DNA of 46,719 nt. Source: a virus. The DNA is taken from the IMG/VR virus record IMGVR_UViG_3300028363_000003, positions 1 through 46,719 of that record. One strand, written 5' to 3'. Both the position numbers and the translations under genes were made by a program. The notes below the pieces were generated by a model, which did not search any database, was not told the DNA's origin, and saw only the letters and a list, made by a program, of their open reading frames with translations. How positions within the stretch are numbered: position 1 is the first letter of the stretch; every line of letters starts with the position of its first letter. Shown here one piece after another: positions 15,558 through 22,891 of the stretch.

Positions 15558-15852
15558 AGTACTAGGTATCACTGCTCACTTCCGTAGACAAGACGGTAAA
15601 CCAGAGCTTGATATGGAGAAGATCAACCCTGACTGGTCCTACGCCCTTGATAATCCCCGGAGTACCCTATGTAGCTCCTCCTTAAACACACTCCTAGAGA
15701 CAGGAAAAGGATTATCAAGAGCCTTTACATGGTCATCTACTCCTCAAGGGAGGGGGTACTGGTCTCGTCTCTGTGAAAACGGTGACGGGTGTGCTATCCT
15801 CTCGGAGGAAGACAAGGAGTATACCCGCTATCTCATGAGGGAGCACACCTAA
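15547..15852 (+). CDS. Hypothetical protein
   Basis: 101 residues with RSTLCSSSLNTLLETGKGLS, RAFTWSSTPQGRGYWSRLCE, and ILSEEDKEYTRYLMREHT. Preceded by GGAGGATAAAT; overlaps the previous gene by 11 nt. Occupies the same position behind the paralogue as the 71-residue gene at 21359 does behind its partner, but no clear sequence similarity. No family recognised. Confidence 0.6.
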   Translation: MSRKVLGITAHFRRQDGKPELDMEKINPDWSYALDNPRSTLCSSSLNTLLETGKGLSRAFTWSSTPQGRGYWSRLCENGDGCAILSEEDKEYTRYLMREHT

Positions 15853-15897
15853 TGAATTACAATGAGTTTATGCGTAAGCTAGACGGAAGGAAATCAA

Positions 15898-16854
15898 ATG
15901 ACACTACTAATCGTACGACGGAGACGCCTCGGGCACTCGACTTGCAAGGCATTATCAGGTTTGCTATCAGACTTGGGCACTCCGAACAAAGTTTGGCGCA
16001 ACGACCAAACGTTCCCGACCTCCGAGAGGCTAGCTTCTGGGCAGGGTTTGACGGGTATCGTGCGTTGGGGGTGTACGGCGACGGTACCACGATCTTCTAC
16101 TGCTCGGGTGCCTGTTATAAACTTAGCCTCGGGGATACACCAAGTGAACAACAAGACCCAGTTCCTCCTGAAGCTACAAGAGAGTATGCTGGATCAGACG
16201 GGCTTGCTTCCCGTGTTGACTAGTATGAACGTATCTATGGGTGCAGGTTCCGGTGGGACACAAGTGACAGATGGCAACCAACAGTGGGTAGTGAGACCCC
16301 ACCAGCACAGCCAAGGGAGGAACCTAGAGGTGTTAACTCAATCGCAACTGAGCACGAGACTCGCACAAGGGAGTCTGAACGGGCACTATGCGAGACCCTT
16401 AATCGAGAAGAAAGCAGAGTACAGGGTTTACGTGGTGAATGGGAGGGTTGTGAACGTAGCTCAGAAGACCCCTGGTGATCCCTCTTCAGTAGCATGGAAC
16501 GTGGCTCAAGGTGGGAGGTTTGACAACCTACGCTGGGGTGACTGGCCTATGAAGGTGGTTGACCTTGCTTGTCGTGTCTTCCCTCACACAGGGTTGAACA
16601 TCACAGGTATTGACATCATGGTTGACCACGATGATGAGGCGTGGTTCATCGAGGCTAACTCCGCCCCCTCACTGCCCTTCAACTCCGATGGGTCCACTAC
16701 CTACCGCCAAGAGTGTATTGCAAAAGCGATACACTACACACTGACAGTTAACAAGGACATGATTGATGCCGAAACAAACAACGGGTGGCGGGGCTACGTA
16801 CATCCAGCAATCTGGTCAACGACGAGAGAAAGCGAAGCAAGGGTTCAAAGCTAA
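15898..16854 (+). CDS. ATP-grasp peptide/amide ligase
   Basis: 318 residues. N-terminus MTLLIVRRRRLGHSTCKALS followed by GIVRWGCTA and VINLASGIHQVNNKTQFLLKL, the pre-ATP-grasp part of RimK-like ligases. The ATP-binding core contains EYRVYVVNGRVV and the metal-binding motif GIDIMVDHDDEAWFIEANSA with Asp239, Glu252 and Asn254. Such enzymes join a carboxylate to an amine through an acyl-phosphate. GGAAGGAAATCAA precedes ATG. It overlaps the downstream cyclotransferase by 89 nt and opens the six-gene amidoligase cassette. Predicted to add amino acids (perhaps Glu) to a peptide, metabolite or wall component; the substrate is unknown. Confidence 0.8.
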   Translation: MTLLIVRRRRLGHSTCKALSGLLSDLGTPNKVWRNDQTFPTSERLASGQGLTGIVRWGCTATVPRSSTARVPVINLASGIHQVNNKTQFLLKLQESMLDQTGLLPVLTSMNVSMGAGSGGTQVTDGNQQWVVRPHQHSQGRNLEVLTQSQLSTRLAQGSLNGHYARPLIEKKAEYRVYVVNGRVVNVAQKTPGDPSSVAWNVAQGGRFDNLRWGDWPMKVVDLACRVFPHTGLNITGIDIMVDHDDEAWFIEANSAPSLPFNSDGSTTYRQECIAKAIHYTLTVNKDMIDAETNNGWRGYVHPAIWSTTRESEARVQS

Positions 16855-17239
16855 CCCTCGGGTCTTTGTCTACGGAACACTCAAGGAAGGGTACGGTAAC
16901 AACCGTTTGCTTTCTCACTCGAAGTTCCTTGGCGCTGCTCAAAGTGTCGGTAACTTCGTGCTTGGTAACGTAGGTTTTCCCTATGCTTTCCCTTCTGACG
17001 CAGTGCCAGAGCAGTACAAAAAGCTTTGCTTCCCTGTGGTGGGTGAGCTTTATGAGGCTGACAGTGTAGAATCTTTCCTCAGCCTTGACTTCCTAGAGGG
17101 TTACCCCTCTCACTACGACAGGCGTATCACAATGTTTGACAATGACGTCAACGCTTGGATGTACGTTCAACCTGACTGGTACAACGCACGGTATTGTGAT
17201 GCGTGTACCTTAGAGAATGGAGTTTGGTCATGGCCTTGA
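16766..17239 (+). CDS. Gamma-glutamylcyclotransferase-like (GGCT/AIG2) protein
   Basis: 157 residues from ATG at 16766. Residues 33-50 read VFVYGTLKEGYGNNRLL, the family signature; the second half has VVGELYEADSVESFLSLDFL followed by EGYPSHYDRR, with the expected catalytic acid at Glu111. The first ~30 residues are an extra polar segment encoded within the overlap with the ATP-grasp gene. Enzymes of this fold release 5-oxoproline from gamma-glutamyl amines. Here it could remove or edit gamma-glutamyl groups added by the neighbouring ligases. It overlaps the next amidoligase gene by 10 nt. Confidence 0.85.
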   Translation: MPKQTTGGGATYIQQSGQRREKAKQGFKANPRVFVYGTLKEGYGNNRLLSHSKFLGAAQSVGNFVLGNVGFPYAFPSDAVPEQYKKLCFPVVGELYEADSVESFLSLDFLEGYPSHYDRRITMFDNDVNAWMYVQPDWYNARYCDACTLENGVWSWP

Positions 17240-18105
17240 CACTAGACCGGAGCGGAAGCTTCCCTCGTGTTGCTACAAAACGTAAGACAAAAGTTTCTGT
17301 TGGCTTCGAGTGGGAGGTACCAGCAGACATAGAGGAACCAGAGTGTACCTGTTGTGAGGAAGGATACATAGACGAGGATGGTAATCGAGAGGAATACTGT
17401 TCATACTGTTGCGGGGAAGACGGCTCTAGGGTAGACCTCAACCGTGTGACAAAAGACTTCATTGAGACACACGGTTTCCGTACTCACATTGAGTGCGGCG
17501 GTACAGAGTTTGCATCTCCTGTGTTTGGTAATATCACAACAGCACGTAGGGTTGCTGGTCTCCTTAAAGGTGTGGCCTTACAGGACCGTGCCCTTGGCCC
17601 AGAGGTGGCTGACTACAATGCCTGCGGTATACACGTTCACACAGGACACACTGACTGGAACAAAGGGGTTGGTTATGAGTACTCTACTGACGTAGAGTCT
17701 GTCTATGCGCAGGTTGTCTCTATGCTAAACCGTAAGAGTTCTGCTGCTTTTGTGCTGGAGTTTTCTGGGCGGGAGAATGGTAACACACATTACCTTACTC
17801 AAGCTGTGTCTTCTTGCTGGGACTATACTGAGGGTGTTACCACACCAACGAGAGAGCAGCTCTCCTACATGAGATGTATGAAAATGGTTCGTCCCAATTG
17901 TTTTGGAAGAATAGGCACTGTTGAGTATCGTCTGTGGGATGCTGCTGAAGACAGGTTGATCCCTGCTATTGAATTTGCCCATGCCTGCACGACCTTCATC
18001 ACTCGACGTAAGGATATCCCTTACCTCAAAGAGTTTAAACTGTGGCTTGACAGGCAGTCAGGGTACAAAGTTTTGAAACAAGACAACGCTTGGCGTTTAC
18101 TCTAA
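17230..18105 (+). CDS. Amidoligase-like enzyme with Cys-rich knuckle
   Basis: 291 residues from ATG at 17230 (GGAG 7 nt upstream). Amidoligase (glutamine-synthetase/glutamate-cysteine-ligase fold) features: VSVGFEWEV (Glu27, Glu29), GGTEFASP (Glu93), CGIHVHTGH (His135, His137) and GTVEYRLW (Glu232, Arg234). Between the first strand and the next motif is a cysteine cluster, ECTCC (Cys39, 41, 42) and CSYCCG (Cys57, 60, 61), resembling a DnaJ-type zinc knuckle. The family forms amide bonds using ATP. It is one of two consecutive amidoligases here, so a two-step or heteromeric reaction is plausible. The substrate is unknown. Confidence 0.8.
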   Translation: MALTLDRSGSFPRVATKRKTKVSVGFEWEVPADIEEPECTCCEEGYIDEDGNREEYCSYCCGEDGSRVDLNRVTKDFIETHGFRTHIECGGTEFASPVFGNITTARRVAGLLKGVALQDRALGPEVADYNACGIHVHTGHTDWNKGVGYEYSTDVESVYAQVVSMLNRKSSAAFVLEFSGRENGNTHYLTQAVSSCWDYTEGVTTPTREQLSYMRCMKMVRPNCFGRIGTVEYRLWDAAEDRLIPAIEFAHACTTFITRRKDIPYLKEFKLWLDRQSGYKVLKQDNAWRLL

Positions 18106-18115
18106 GGAAAACCAC

Positions 18116-19402
18116 ATGACCTATGTAACACTCAAACTCGATAACTGCTTCCTCGTGTCAACAGTAAGGGATGACTGGGTACGGATTGATGGCTCACCCA
18201 TTGCACCATACACTGATCGTTGGTTTCAGGACCCGGCGTTCATTGCCTCTCTTGCGACCAACACTTGGGGCTCTGTTATAGCTTTCGTAAAGAAGAACGA
18301 AGATGAACTAAGAGCGGGCATCTACACGGGATACTTTATCTCTGACCTGCTATCCACCCCGGAAGAGGTTCTCTCTAAGCCGGTGGTCAAAGTAAACCTA
18401 GGAAATATAAGGGACTCTACTTCGGTGCTCTTCACAGAACCTCAGGGGGGTGCAAAACCGTATGTACAGTATGATGGTTTCTCCAAGCAACCTAACTTTC
18501 CTCTGACAAAGAGGAGCACTGCGGTCTTCTTAAACGTATACTCCTCAGCCTACGTACGGGGTTTGAACAGTACCATGACAGCCGTTCGTACCCCTTCTCA
18601 GGTTATGAACTACACGTATCGTCCTGACTACAAGTTCATGGCTATGCCTAAGGAAAAGACAGAGTGTTTCTTTGGTCTTGAGCTGGAGGTTAACTCAAGG
18701 ATTCCTTGGGACGATGTCTACCGCACAATGACAGAGGTCTTCCCTGTCCAAGAACCATTCATCTTTGCTAAGTCTGACTCCAGTATTAGCGGAGATTTTC
18801 TTAACAGTTACGAGATTGTCTCACACCCTATGTCACCCCGGCGTATGCGGGCCGAGTTCAGAATCCTGTTTACCAAACTTGAGAGACTCCTTAAGGAGAA
18901 GAACATGGTATGGGAAGAGAACTTTGACATGGTAACTAAGAGTACAGGTATACACGTCCATGTCTCTAAGACAGCGTTCACTCCTTTGTCTCGGACACAC
19001 ATGAAGAAGTTCATGCTCTTATGGAACACTTCAGGCTCGACGGTCTCCTCATTCACGTCTCAACTTGCCTGCCGTGAGACTAAAGGCAACCACTACATCA
19101 AACCTGCTGAGAGTTACCGTGGTCGTTCCCTTGCTTGGATGCTTCGGGAAGGTAAGAATAGTGAGCGTTACGCAGCCTGTAACGAGACACGGGAAACTGT
19201 TGAGGTCCGTGTCTTTCGTGGTCAACCTTGTCTCAAAGCTGTGTGTCACGCTATCGACACAACAGAAGCTATGCTCAAGTTTACTGAGCAGGCGTCGATG
19301 TCTCAACTGAACCGTCGCTTCCCTACCGCTTTCAAGTCTTGGTTGGGTAAACAGAACAAGAACTCTTATCGTTCCTTGAAGGAGACTCTCAAATGTGCTT
19401 AA
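18116..19402 (+). CDS. Second amidoligase-like enzyme with N-terminal extension
   Basis: 428 residues. The C-terminal ~240 residues are amidoligase-like: FFGLELEV (Glu189, Glu191), AKSDSSISG (Asp221), SYEIVSHPMSPRRM (Glu233), TGIHVHVSK (His280, His282) and ETVEVRVFRG. The first ~180 residues are a separate, unrecognised domain with beta-like segments (VIAFVKKNEDELRAGIYTGY) that could bind substrate or a partner. It lies 10 nt after the first amidoligase and overlaps the following amidotransferase gene by 10 nt. Similar two-motif organisation to the upstream enzyme but much diverged, so the two probably have different substrates. Confidence 0.8.
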   Translation: MTYVTLKLDNCFLVSTVRDDWVRIDGSPIAPYTDRWFQDPAFIASLATNTWGSVIAFVKKNEDELRAGIYTGYFISDLLSTPEEVLSKPVVKVNLGNIRDSTSVLFTEPQGGAKPYVQYDGFSKQPNFPLTKRSTAVFLNVYSSAYVRGLNSTMTAVRTPSQVMNYTYRPDYKFMAMPKEKTECFFGLELEVNSRIPWDDVYRTMTEVFPVQEPFIFAKSDSSISGDFLNSYEIVSHPMSPRRMRAEFRILFTKLERLLKEKNMVWEENFDMVTKSTGIHVHVSKTAFTPLSRTHMKKFMLLWNTSGSTVSSFTSQLACRETKGNHYIKPAESYRGRSLAWMLREGKNSERYAACNETRETVEVRVFRGQPCLKAVCHAIDTTEAMLKFTEQASMSQLNRRFPTAFKSWLGKQNKNSYRSLKETLKCA

Positions 19403-20400
19403 TCATAACACGAGAACCTAACGTCACTCTTGACAAAGTGAAGTTTGACACAGCTGTGTTGAACAACCCCGATGGCTGGGGTATCTCTGTACCTGACATG
19501 GAGGGACAGCTCTACACTACACGGAGTGTCACTACTGACAAGGAAGAACTCTATGATCTCTTGCACGGAGAGTTCAAGGGTGACCGCCTACTCCTTCACC
19601 TCCGGTACACTACCGCTGGTGACACAGTGTTACGTAACTCTCACCCCTTCCCTGTGCTTGAAATGGGTACGCATGGTGTTGACATGCGTGTAGCACACAA
19701 TGGGACGCTCACTAAGTGGTCTCCTCCCGTTGCTGGGGCAGGTAGCTGGGAGTCTGACACTCGTCGCTTTGTACGAGGCTATGTGCGTCCCCTTATGGAG
19801 CGTATGATTAGGGGGCACTCCAGTGAGGACGTTCTGTCTGACCCCTTCGTCGATACTTTACTCGACAACCAGCTCACCAGTGCGTCTGTCCTTGCGTTCA
19901 TTGATGGGTATGGCAACACAAGCGTCGTTAATGCTAAGGGTAACGGTGGTTTCACTGACGATGAAGGGACCTACTTTAGCAACAAGTACTCCCATGACCC
20001 AGGCCACCGTGTGCCTACCCCTGTGACTCACGGAGGTTCGTACAAGCCTATGGGAAAGAAGACTGGGACGACTACTACTACGGGTCGTCCCGCTACTGGG
20101 ACGAAGGCTACTGGGGCCAAGAAGTACTTCACTGATTGCGTCACTCAATCCTTTATGGAGAAGTATGAGGTGGATGACCCAGCTGATCTTGCTCTAATGT
20201 CGGATGAGACTATCCAAGTACTCGTAGAGGATGAGCCTGAAGATGCTATCCTTCTTATCAAAGAACTCTTGGCTCTGCACTATCGTGAGTGTCGTGCTGT
20301 CACCTCTCTGGTAAACAATGGAGCACTTAAAGATAAGCAGATCAAAGACTTACAAGACAAACTTAATGTAAAGGCGGTGCTCTCATGCCCAACCTCCTAA
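19393..20400 (+). CDS. Class II glutamine amidotransferase-like (Ntn hydrolase)
   Basis: 335 residues beginning Met-Cys; removal of Met would expose Cys2 as nucleophile. Diagnostic motifs follow: NNPDGWGI (25-31), LLLHLRYTTAG (Arg71), NSHPF (82-86) and VAHNGTL (Asn103, Gly104), which build the glutamine site and oxyanion hole. The C-terminal ~130 residues after a Thr/Gly-rich linker (TGTTTTTGRPATGTKATGAK) form a helical domain with no synthase activity recognised. The domain normally releases ammonia from glutamine for a partner ligase, so it may feed the amidoligases, or hydrolyse a gamma-glutamyl product. Coupled to both neighbours by overlaps of 10 and 16 nt. Confidence 0.82.
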   Translation: MCLIITREPNVTLDKVKFDTAVLNNPDGWGISVPDMEGQLYTTRSVTTDKEELYDLLHGEFKGDRLLLHLRYTTAGDTVLRNSHPFPVLEMGTHGVDMRVAHNGTLTKWSPPVAGAGSWESDTRRFVRGYVRPLMERMIRGHSSEDVLSDPFVDTLLDNQLTSASVLAFIDGYGNTSVVNAKGNGGFTDDEGTYFSNKYSHDPGHRVPTPVTHGGSYKPMGKKTGTTTTTGRPATGTKATGAKKYFTDCVTQSFMEKYEVDDPADLALMSDETIQVLVEDEPEDAILLIKELLALHYRECRAVTSLVNNGALKDKQIKDLQDKLNVKAVLSCPTS

Positions 20401-21044
20401 CCTTTGAACCTAAGACTAAACCAGAGGAAACAGCTAAGGAATATGCTAACTCTTTCGTTGACTACCTCAATGAAGACGTCTCGTTCTCTAACACACCTGA
20501 CTTGCCTGTCCTACGGTATGCTAAGATCATCCCTGTCTTTATCTGGGATGAACTCAAGACCTACAAAGGTCTAGCCGAGGCAGCAAACATCACACATGAT
20601 ATGCACGAGACAGATCAGTACCTTGTACACAGTAAGCAGAAGTATCTTCCGTTCATCAATGCCGCTGACAAGCCGGGGTCTCATCACGACATGCTCTTGC
20701 CTTCCAGCCCTGAGTGGACTAAGGGTTTCAAGGTTAACCCTATGAAGAACATCCCCACTCGACACTTAGCGGGACGCATCATCCACGTAAACCTTGAGGC
20801 TATCCAGTCTCTCGATCGCTACTACTACAACACTTCTTTCCACGTACGTCACAAGGCTTTGTTCTGCCGCCCTCAAGGTGCGCAAGAAGAGCTGAGTGCT
20901 TGGCTGTACACTGTGCCCACTCGTAACATCACTAAGTACCTTCCTCATGAGAACACCTACGAGATGCTACGGGGCTTCAGACCTAAGCAGTGCTCAAGTA
21001 ACATGGGTGGCCCTTACACAAGTACGCACCAACGTCCAACCTAA
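20385..21044 (+). CDS. Degenerate GGCT-like protein, last gene of cassette
   Basis: 219 residues. Compared with the GGCT gene at 16766, IIPVFIWDELKTYKG resembles its VFVYGTLKEGYG strand-loop, and LAGRIIHVNLEAIQSLDRYY followed by AWLYTVPTRN resembles its VVGELYEADSVESFLSLDFL and C-terminal strand. The catalytic Glu position is Tyr here, so a binding or scaffolding role is more likely than catalysis. The N-terminus (about 45 residues) is extra. The alignment is by eye and weak; an unrelated fold is possible. It overlaps the amidotransferase gene by 16 nt and ends just before promoter module B. Confidence 0.5.
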   Translation: MPNLLTFEPKTKPEETAKEYANSFVDYLNEDVSFSNTPDLPVLRYAKIIPVFIWDELKTYKGLAEAANITHDMHETDQYLVHSKQKYLPFINAADKPGSHHDMLLPSSPEWTKGFKVNPMKNIPTRHLAGRIIHVNLEAIQSLDRYYYNTSFHVRHKALFCRPQGAQEELSAWLYTVPTRNITKYLPHENTYEMLRGFRPKQCSSNMGGPYTSTHQRPT

Positions 21045-21165
21045 GGTATATACTCTAGGCACTATACCCTGAGTGTTATACTCTTCTAAACCTTTAAATA
21101 CTTAGGGTATATACTTAAGGTATAATAAGATAGCAGACTTCTTTTGTAAGTCAAGGAGAAAAGAT
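21039..21165 (+). promoter_or_regulatory. Promoter/operator module B (near-copy of 14840)
   Basis: Shares with module A the blocks GGTATATACTCTA, ATACTCTTCTAAACC, TTAAATAC, CTTAGGGTATA, GGTATAATAAGATA and the leader AAGTCAAGGAGAAA. TATAAT lies at 21121-21126, preceded by CTTAGGGTATA and TATACTTAAGG copies of the repeated element. Spacing between blocks differs slightly from module A. It drives the small-gene block starting at 21166 and probably the integrase. Confidence 0.65.
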
Positions 21166-21375
21166 ATGTTTCAAGTAGGAGACGAGGTAAGAAACTATTC
21201 CACAATCTACACTGTCGTGGGGGTGGTAGGTAACCGTGTAAGTGTCATTGATGAACAGGGTCAAAACACGGGGGGCACCTTCTCTATGTCTTCGTTTACC
21301 CTAGCCAAACCTAGACTAACAGGTATGACACAGTTCCTCAAAGATACGGAGAAGAAGTATGAAACACTTAGCTAA
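21166..21375 (+). CDS. Small SH3-like protein, paralogue of 15336 gene
   Basis: 69 residues beginning MFQVGDEVRN, with strands IYTVVGVVGNRVSVI and the shared C-terminal KPRLTGMTQFLKDTEKKY. The matching gene behind promoter A has the same start and end, so gene and promoter were duplicated together. Strong AAGGAGAAAA binding site. Function unknown. Confidence 0.65.
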   Translation: MFQVGDEVRNYSTIYTVVGVVGNRVSVIDEQGQNTGGTFSMSSFTLAKPRLTGMTQFLKDTEKKYETLS

Positions 21376-21574
21376 GGTATACTCTGGTGGCTCAGGTACT
21401 CTTGTCATGGTCGCCCCCTACGACCTGATGTGTGACGCAGTAAACTTCTGTGACATAAACTCTAGAGCAGGAGACAGGTGTGTGGTGAGAGAGGGGTACG
21501 AGTCCTTGACAGGTACCGAAGAGTACACTACTATTGTAACTTGGATAAAAGAAAAGGAGAACAAGTATGTCTGA
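21359..21574 (+). CDS. Hypothetical small protein
   Basis: 71 residues with LVMVAPYDLMCDAVNFCDIN and a C-terminal TTIVTWIKEKENKYV. Overlaps the previous gene by 17 nt. CxxxxxC-like cysteines (residues about 25-38) but no zinc motif. No family recognised. Confidence 0.55.
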   Translation: MKHLAKVYSGGSGTLVMVAPYDLMCDAVNFCDINSRAGDRCVVREGYESLTGTEEYTTIVTWIKEKENKYV

Positions 21575-21755
21575 CATGGAACCTACAAGATTAAACACCT
21601 ACACTATCGAGAGTATAAACCTACGTATCAAGCACGGGGTGACAGCTCAAACACTGCGCGATGAAGGTGTATGGGAGGGGCACATCAGCATGGCTCTGCA
21701 CCTAGCAGACAAACCTTCTGCTGAAGAGCACCTTGCCTACCAAGAGGAGGGCTAA
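21567..21755 (+). CDS. Hypothetical small protein
   Basis: 62 residues: MSDMEPTRLNTYTIESINLR, then RIKHGVTAQTLRDEGVWEGH and a short acidic end. AAGGAGAACA precedes the ATG. The IKHGVTAQTLRDEG segment could be a small helix-turn-helix, but this is not certain. Lies just before the integrase leader. Confidence 0.55.
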   Translation: MSDMEPTRLNTYTIESINLRIKHGVTAQTLRDEGVWEGHISMALHLADKPSAEEHLAYQEEG

Positions 21756-21756
21756 G

Positions 21757-21795
21757 ATGGACGGAGCGTTGACACCCCTCAGTCTAGACGTATGA
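21757..21795 (+). CDS. Tiny leader peptide coupled to integrase
   Basis: 12 codons (MDGALTPLSLDV) with a very strong GAGGAGG site upstream, ending in ATGA so its stop overlaps the integrase start. The integrase itself has no good ribosome binding site, so its translation may depend on this leader. Could also simply be chance; no homologues can be checked here. Confidence 0.35.
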   Translation: MDGALTPLSLDV

Positions 21796-22889
21796 AGTAT
21801 GTCAAAGAGTACACAGCTAACGGTAAGAAAGTATGGCGGTTCAACTGCCCAAAGGATGTAGCTGCTGCTGGGGTTACCAAGTCTCAGACCTTCGAGGATG
21901 GACGCATAGCTCGCTTTGAGTTACCACGGTTAGTCCTCCTCGTTGGACAGTACCGCAAGGGTGACATCAAGGAAGGCACGGTGGGTGTGCACTCTCTCAT
22001 GGTTCACCTGCTCAACCACTATTTACGTACTGATTACTTCAGGCAGCTGGCTGGTTCCTCTCAGAAACAATACGAGTCTGTCTTAGGATTATGTCTCTCC
22101 ACTAGCGTCGGCAGCAAGACCTTTGGTGACATCAAGGTGACAGAGGTAGACGCTAAGCTATGCCGTGACCTCTACACTAAGTGGACCGAGCAAGGGTCTG
22201 TCTCCACAGCTAACACCAAGGCACGTATCTTGTCAGTGTTGTTGAACTACGCAGTGAGCATTGAGCTACTCGTTAACAACCCAATGGCTAAGGTACGGAA
22301 GCTGAAGCATGAACCTACCACACGTATATGGACACAAGGAGAGGTAGAGAAGTTGCTTGAGGTAGGGTACCAAGGGTTTGCCCTAAGGAACATCGCCCTG
22401 CTAGCTCACATGTGCTATGAGTACGCACAGAGGCCTGTTGATATCTCCCTTCTTACATGGGAGCAGGTAGACTTTGATACTAACTGTATCACTATACGTC
22501 AGACTAAGCGTGGTGCTACTGTCCACCTCCCTATTGAAGAACCACTGTGTACCATGCTGTTAACACAACAAGACGAGTGGGGTTTCCAAAAGTATGTCGT
22601 CCCTCACCAGACGCCAAGAGGTTCAGTGTACCACCCGATGAGCAGAGCAGAGATGAACACACAGTTTGTTACTCTCCGGGACACAGCAGGACTGCACCCC
22701 GATCTACAACTGGGCCTGCTACGTAAGACCGCTATATCGGAGTTGGTTCAGGCTGGAGTTGACGCGGTAGGTATCATGCAAGTTACAGGGCATAAGAGCA
22801 TACAGAGTTTAAACCCCTACATGGTCAACACCTTAAAAGGTTCTTCGTCAGCGTTGTCAGCAAGGACAGGTAGGAAGACACCTAAGTAA
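21792..22889 (+). CDS. int: Tyrosine recombinase / integrase
   Basis: 365 residues. Core-binding domain about 65-170, catalytic domain about 175-345. Catalytic residues: Arg214 in YAQRPVDISLLTW, likely Lys239 in QTKRGATV, Arg311 in LGLLRKTAISEL, His334 in TGHKSIQ and Tyr343 in NPYM. The usual His just before the second Arg is replaced (GLLR). Catalyses site-specific insertion and excision of the phage genome. No excisionase or repressor is recognised nearby and the attachment site could not be located. The start overlaps a 12-codon leader peptide. Its position between the early cassette and replication genes resembles integrase placement in marine podoviruses. Confidence 0.85.
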   Translation: MKYVKEYTANGKKVWRFNCPKDVAAAGVTKSQTFEDGRIARFELPRLVLLVGQYRKGDIKEGTVGVHSLMVHLLNHYLRTDYFRQLAGSSQKQYESVLGLCLSTSVGSKTFGDIKVTEVDAKLCRDLYTKWTEQGSVSTANTKARILSVLLNYAVSIELLVNNPMAKVRKLKHEPTTRIWTQGEVEKLLEVGYQGFALRNIALLAHMCYEYAQRPVDISLLTWEQVDFDTNCITIRQTKRGATVHLPIEEPLCTMLLTQQDEWGFQKYVVPHQTPRGSVYHPMSRAEMNTQFVTLRDTAGLHPDLQLGLLRKTAISELVQAGVDAVGIMQVTGHKSIQSLNPYMVNTLKGSSSALSARTGRKTPK

Positions 22890-22891
22890 TC

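Noticed and set aside
15852-16223. 123-codon reading frame overlapping the ATP-grasp start
   Set aside because: It begins with a TAATG overlap and might be translated for a few codons, but the ATP-grasp frame is clearly the coding one over the shared 326 nt and this translation shows no recognisable pattern.
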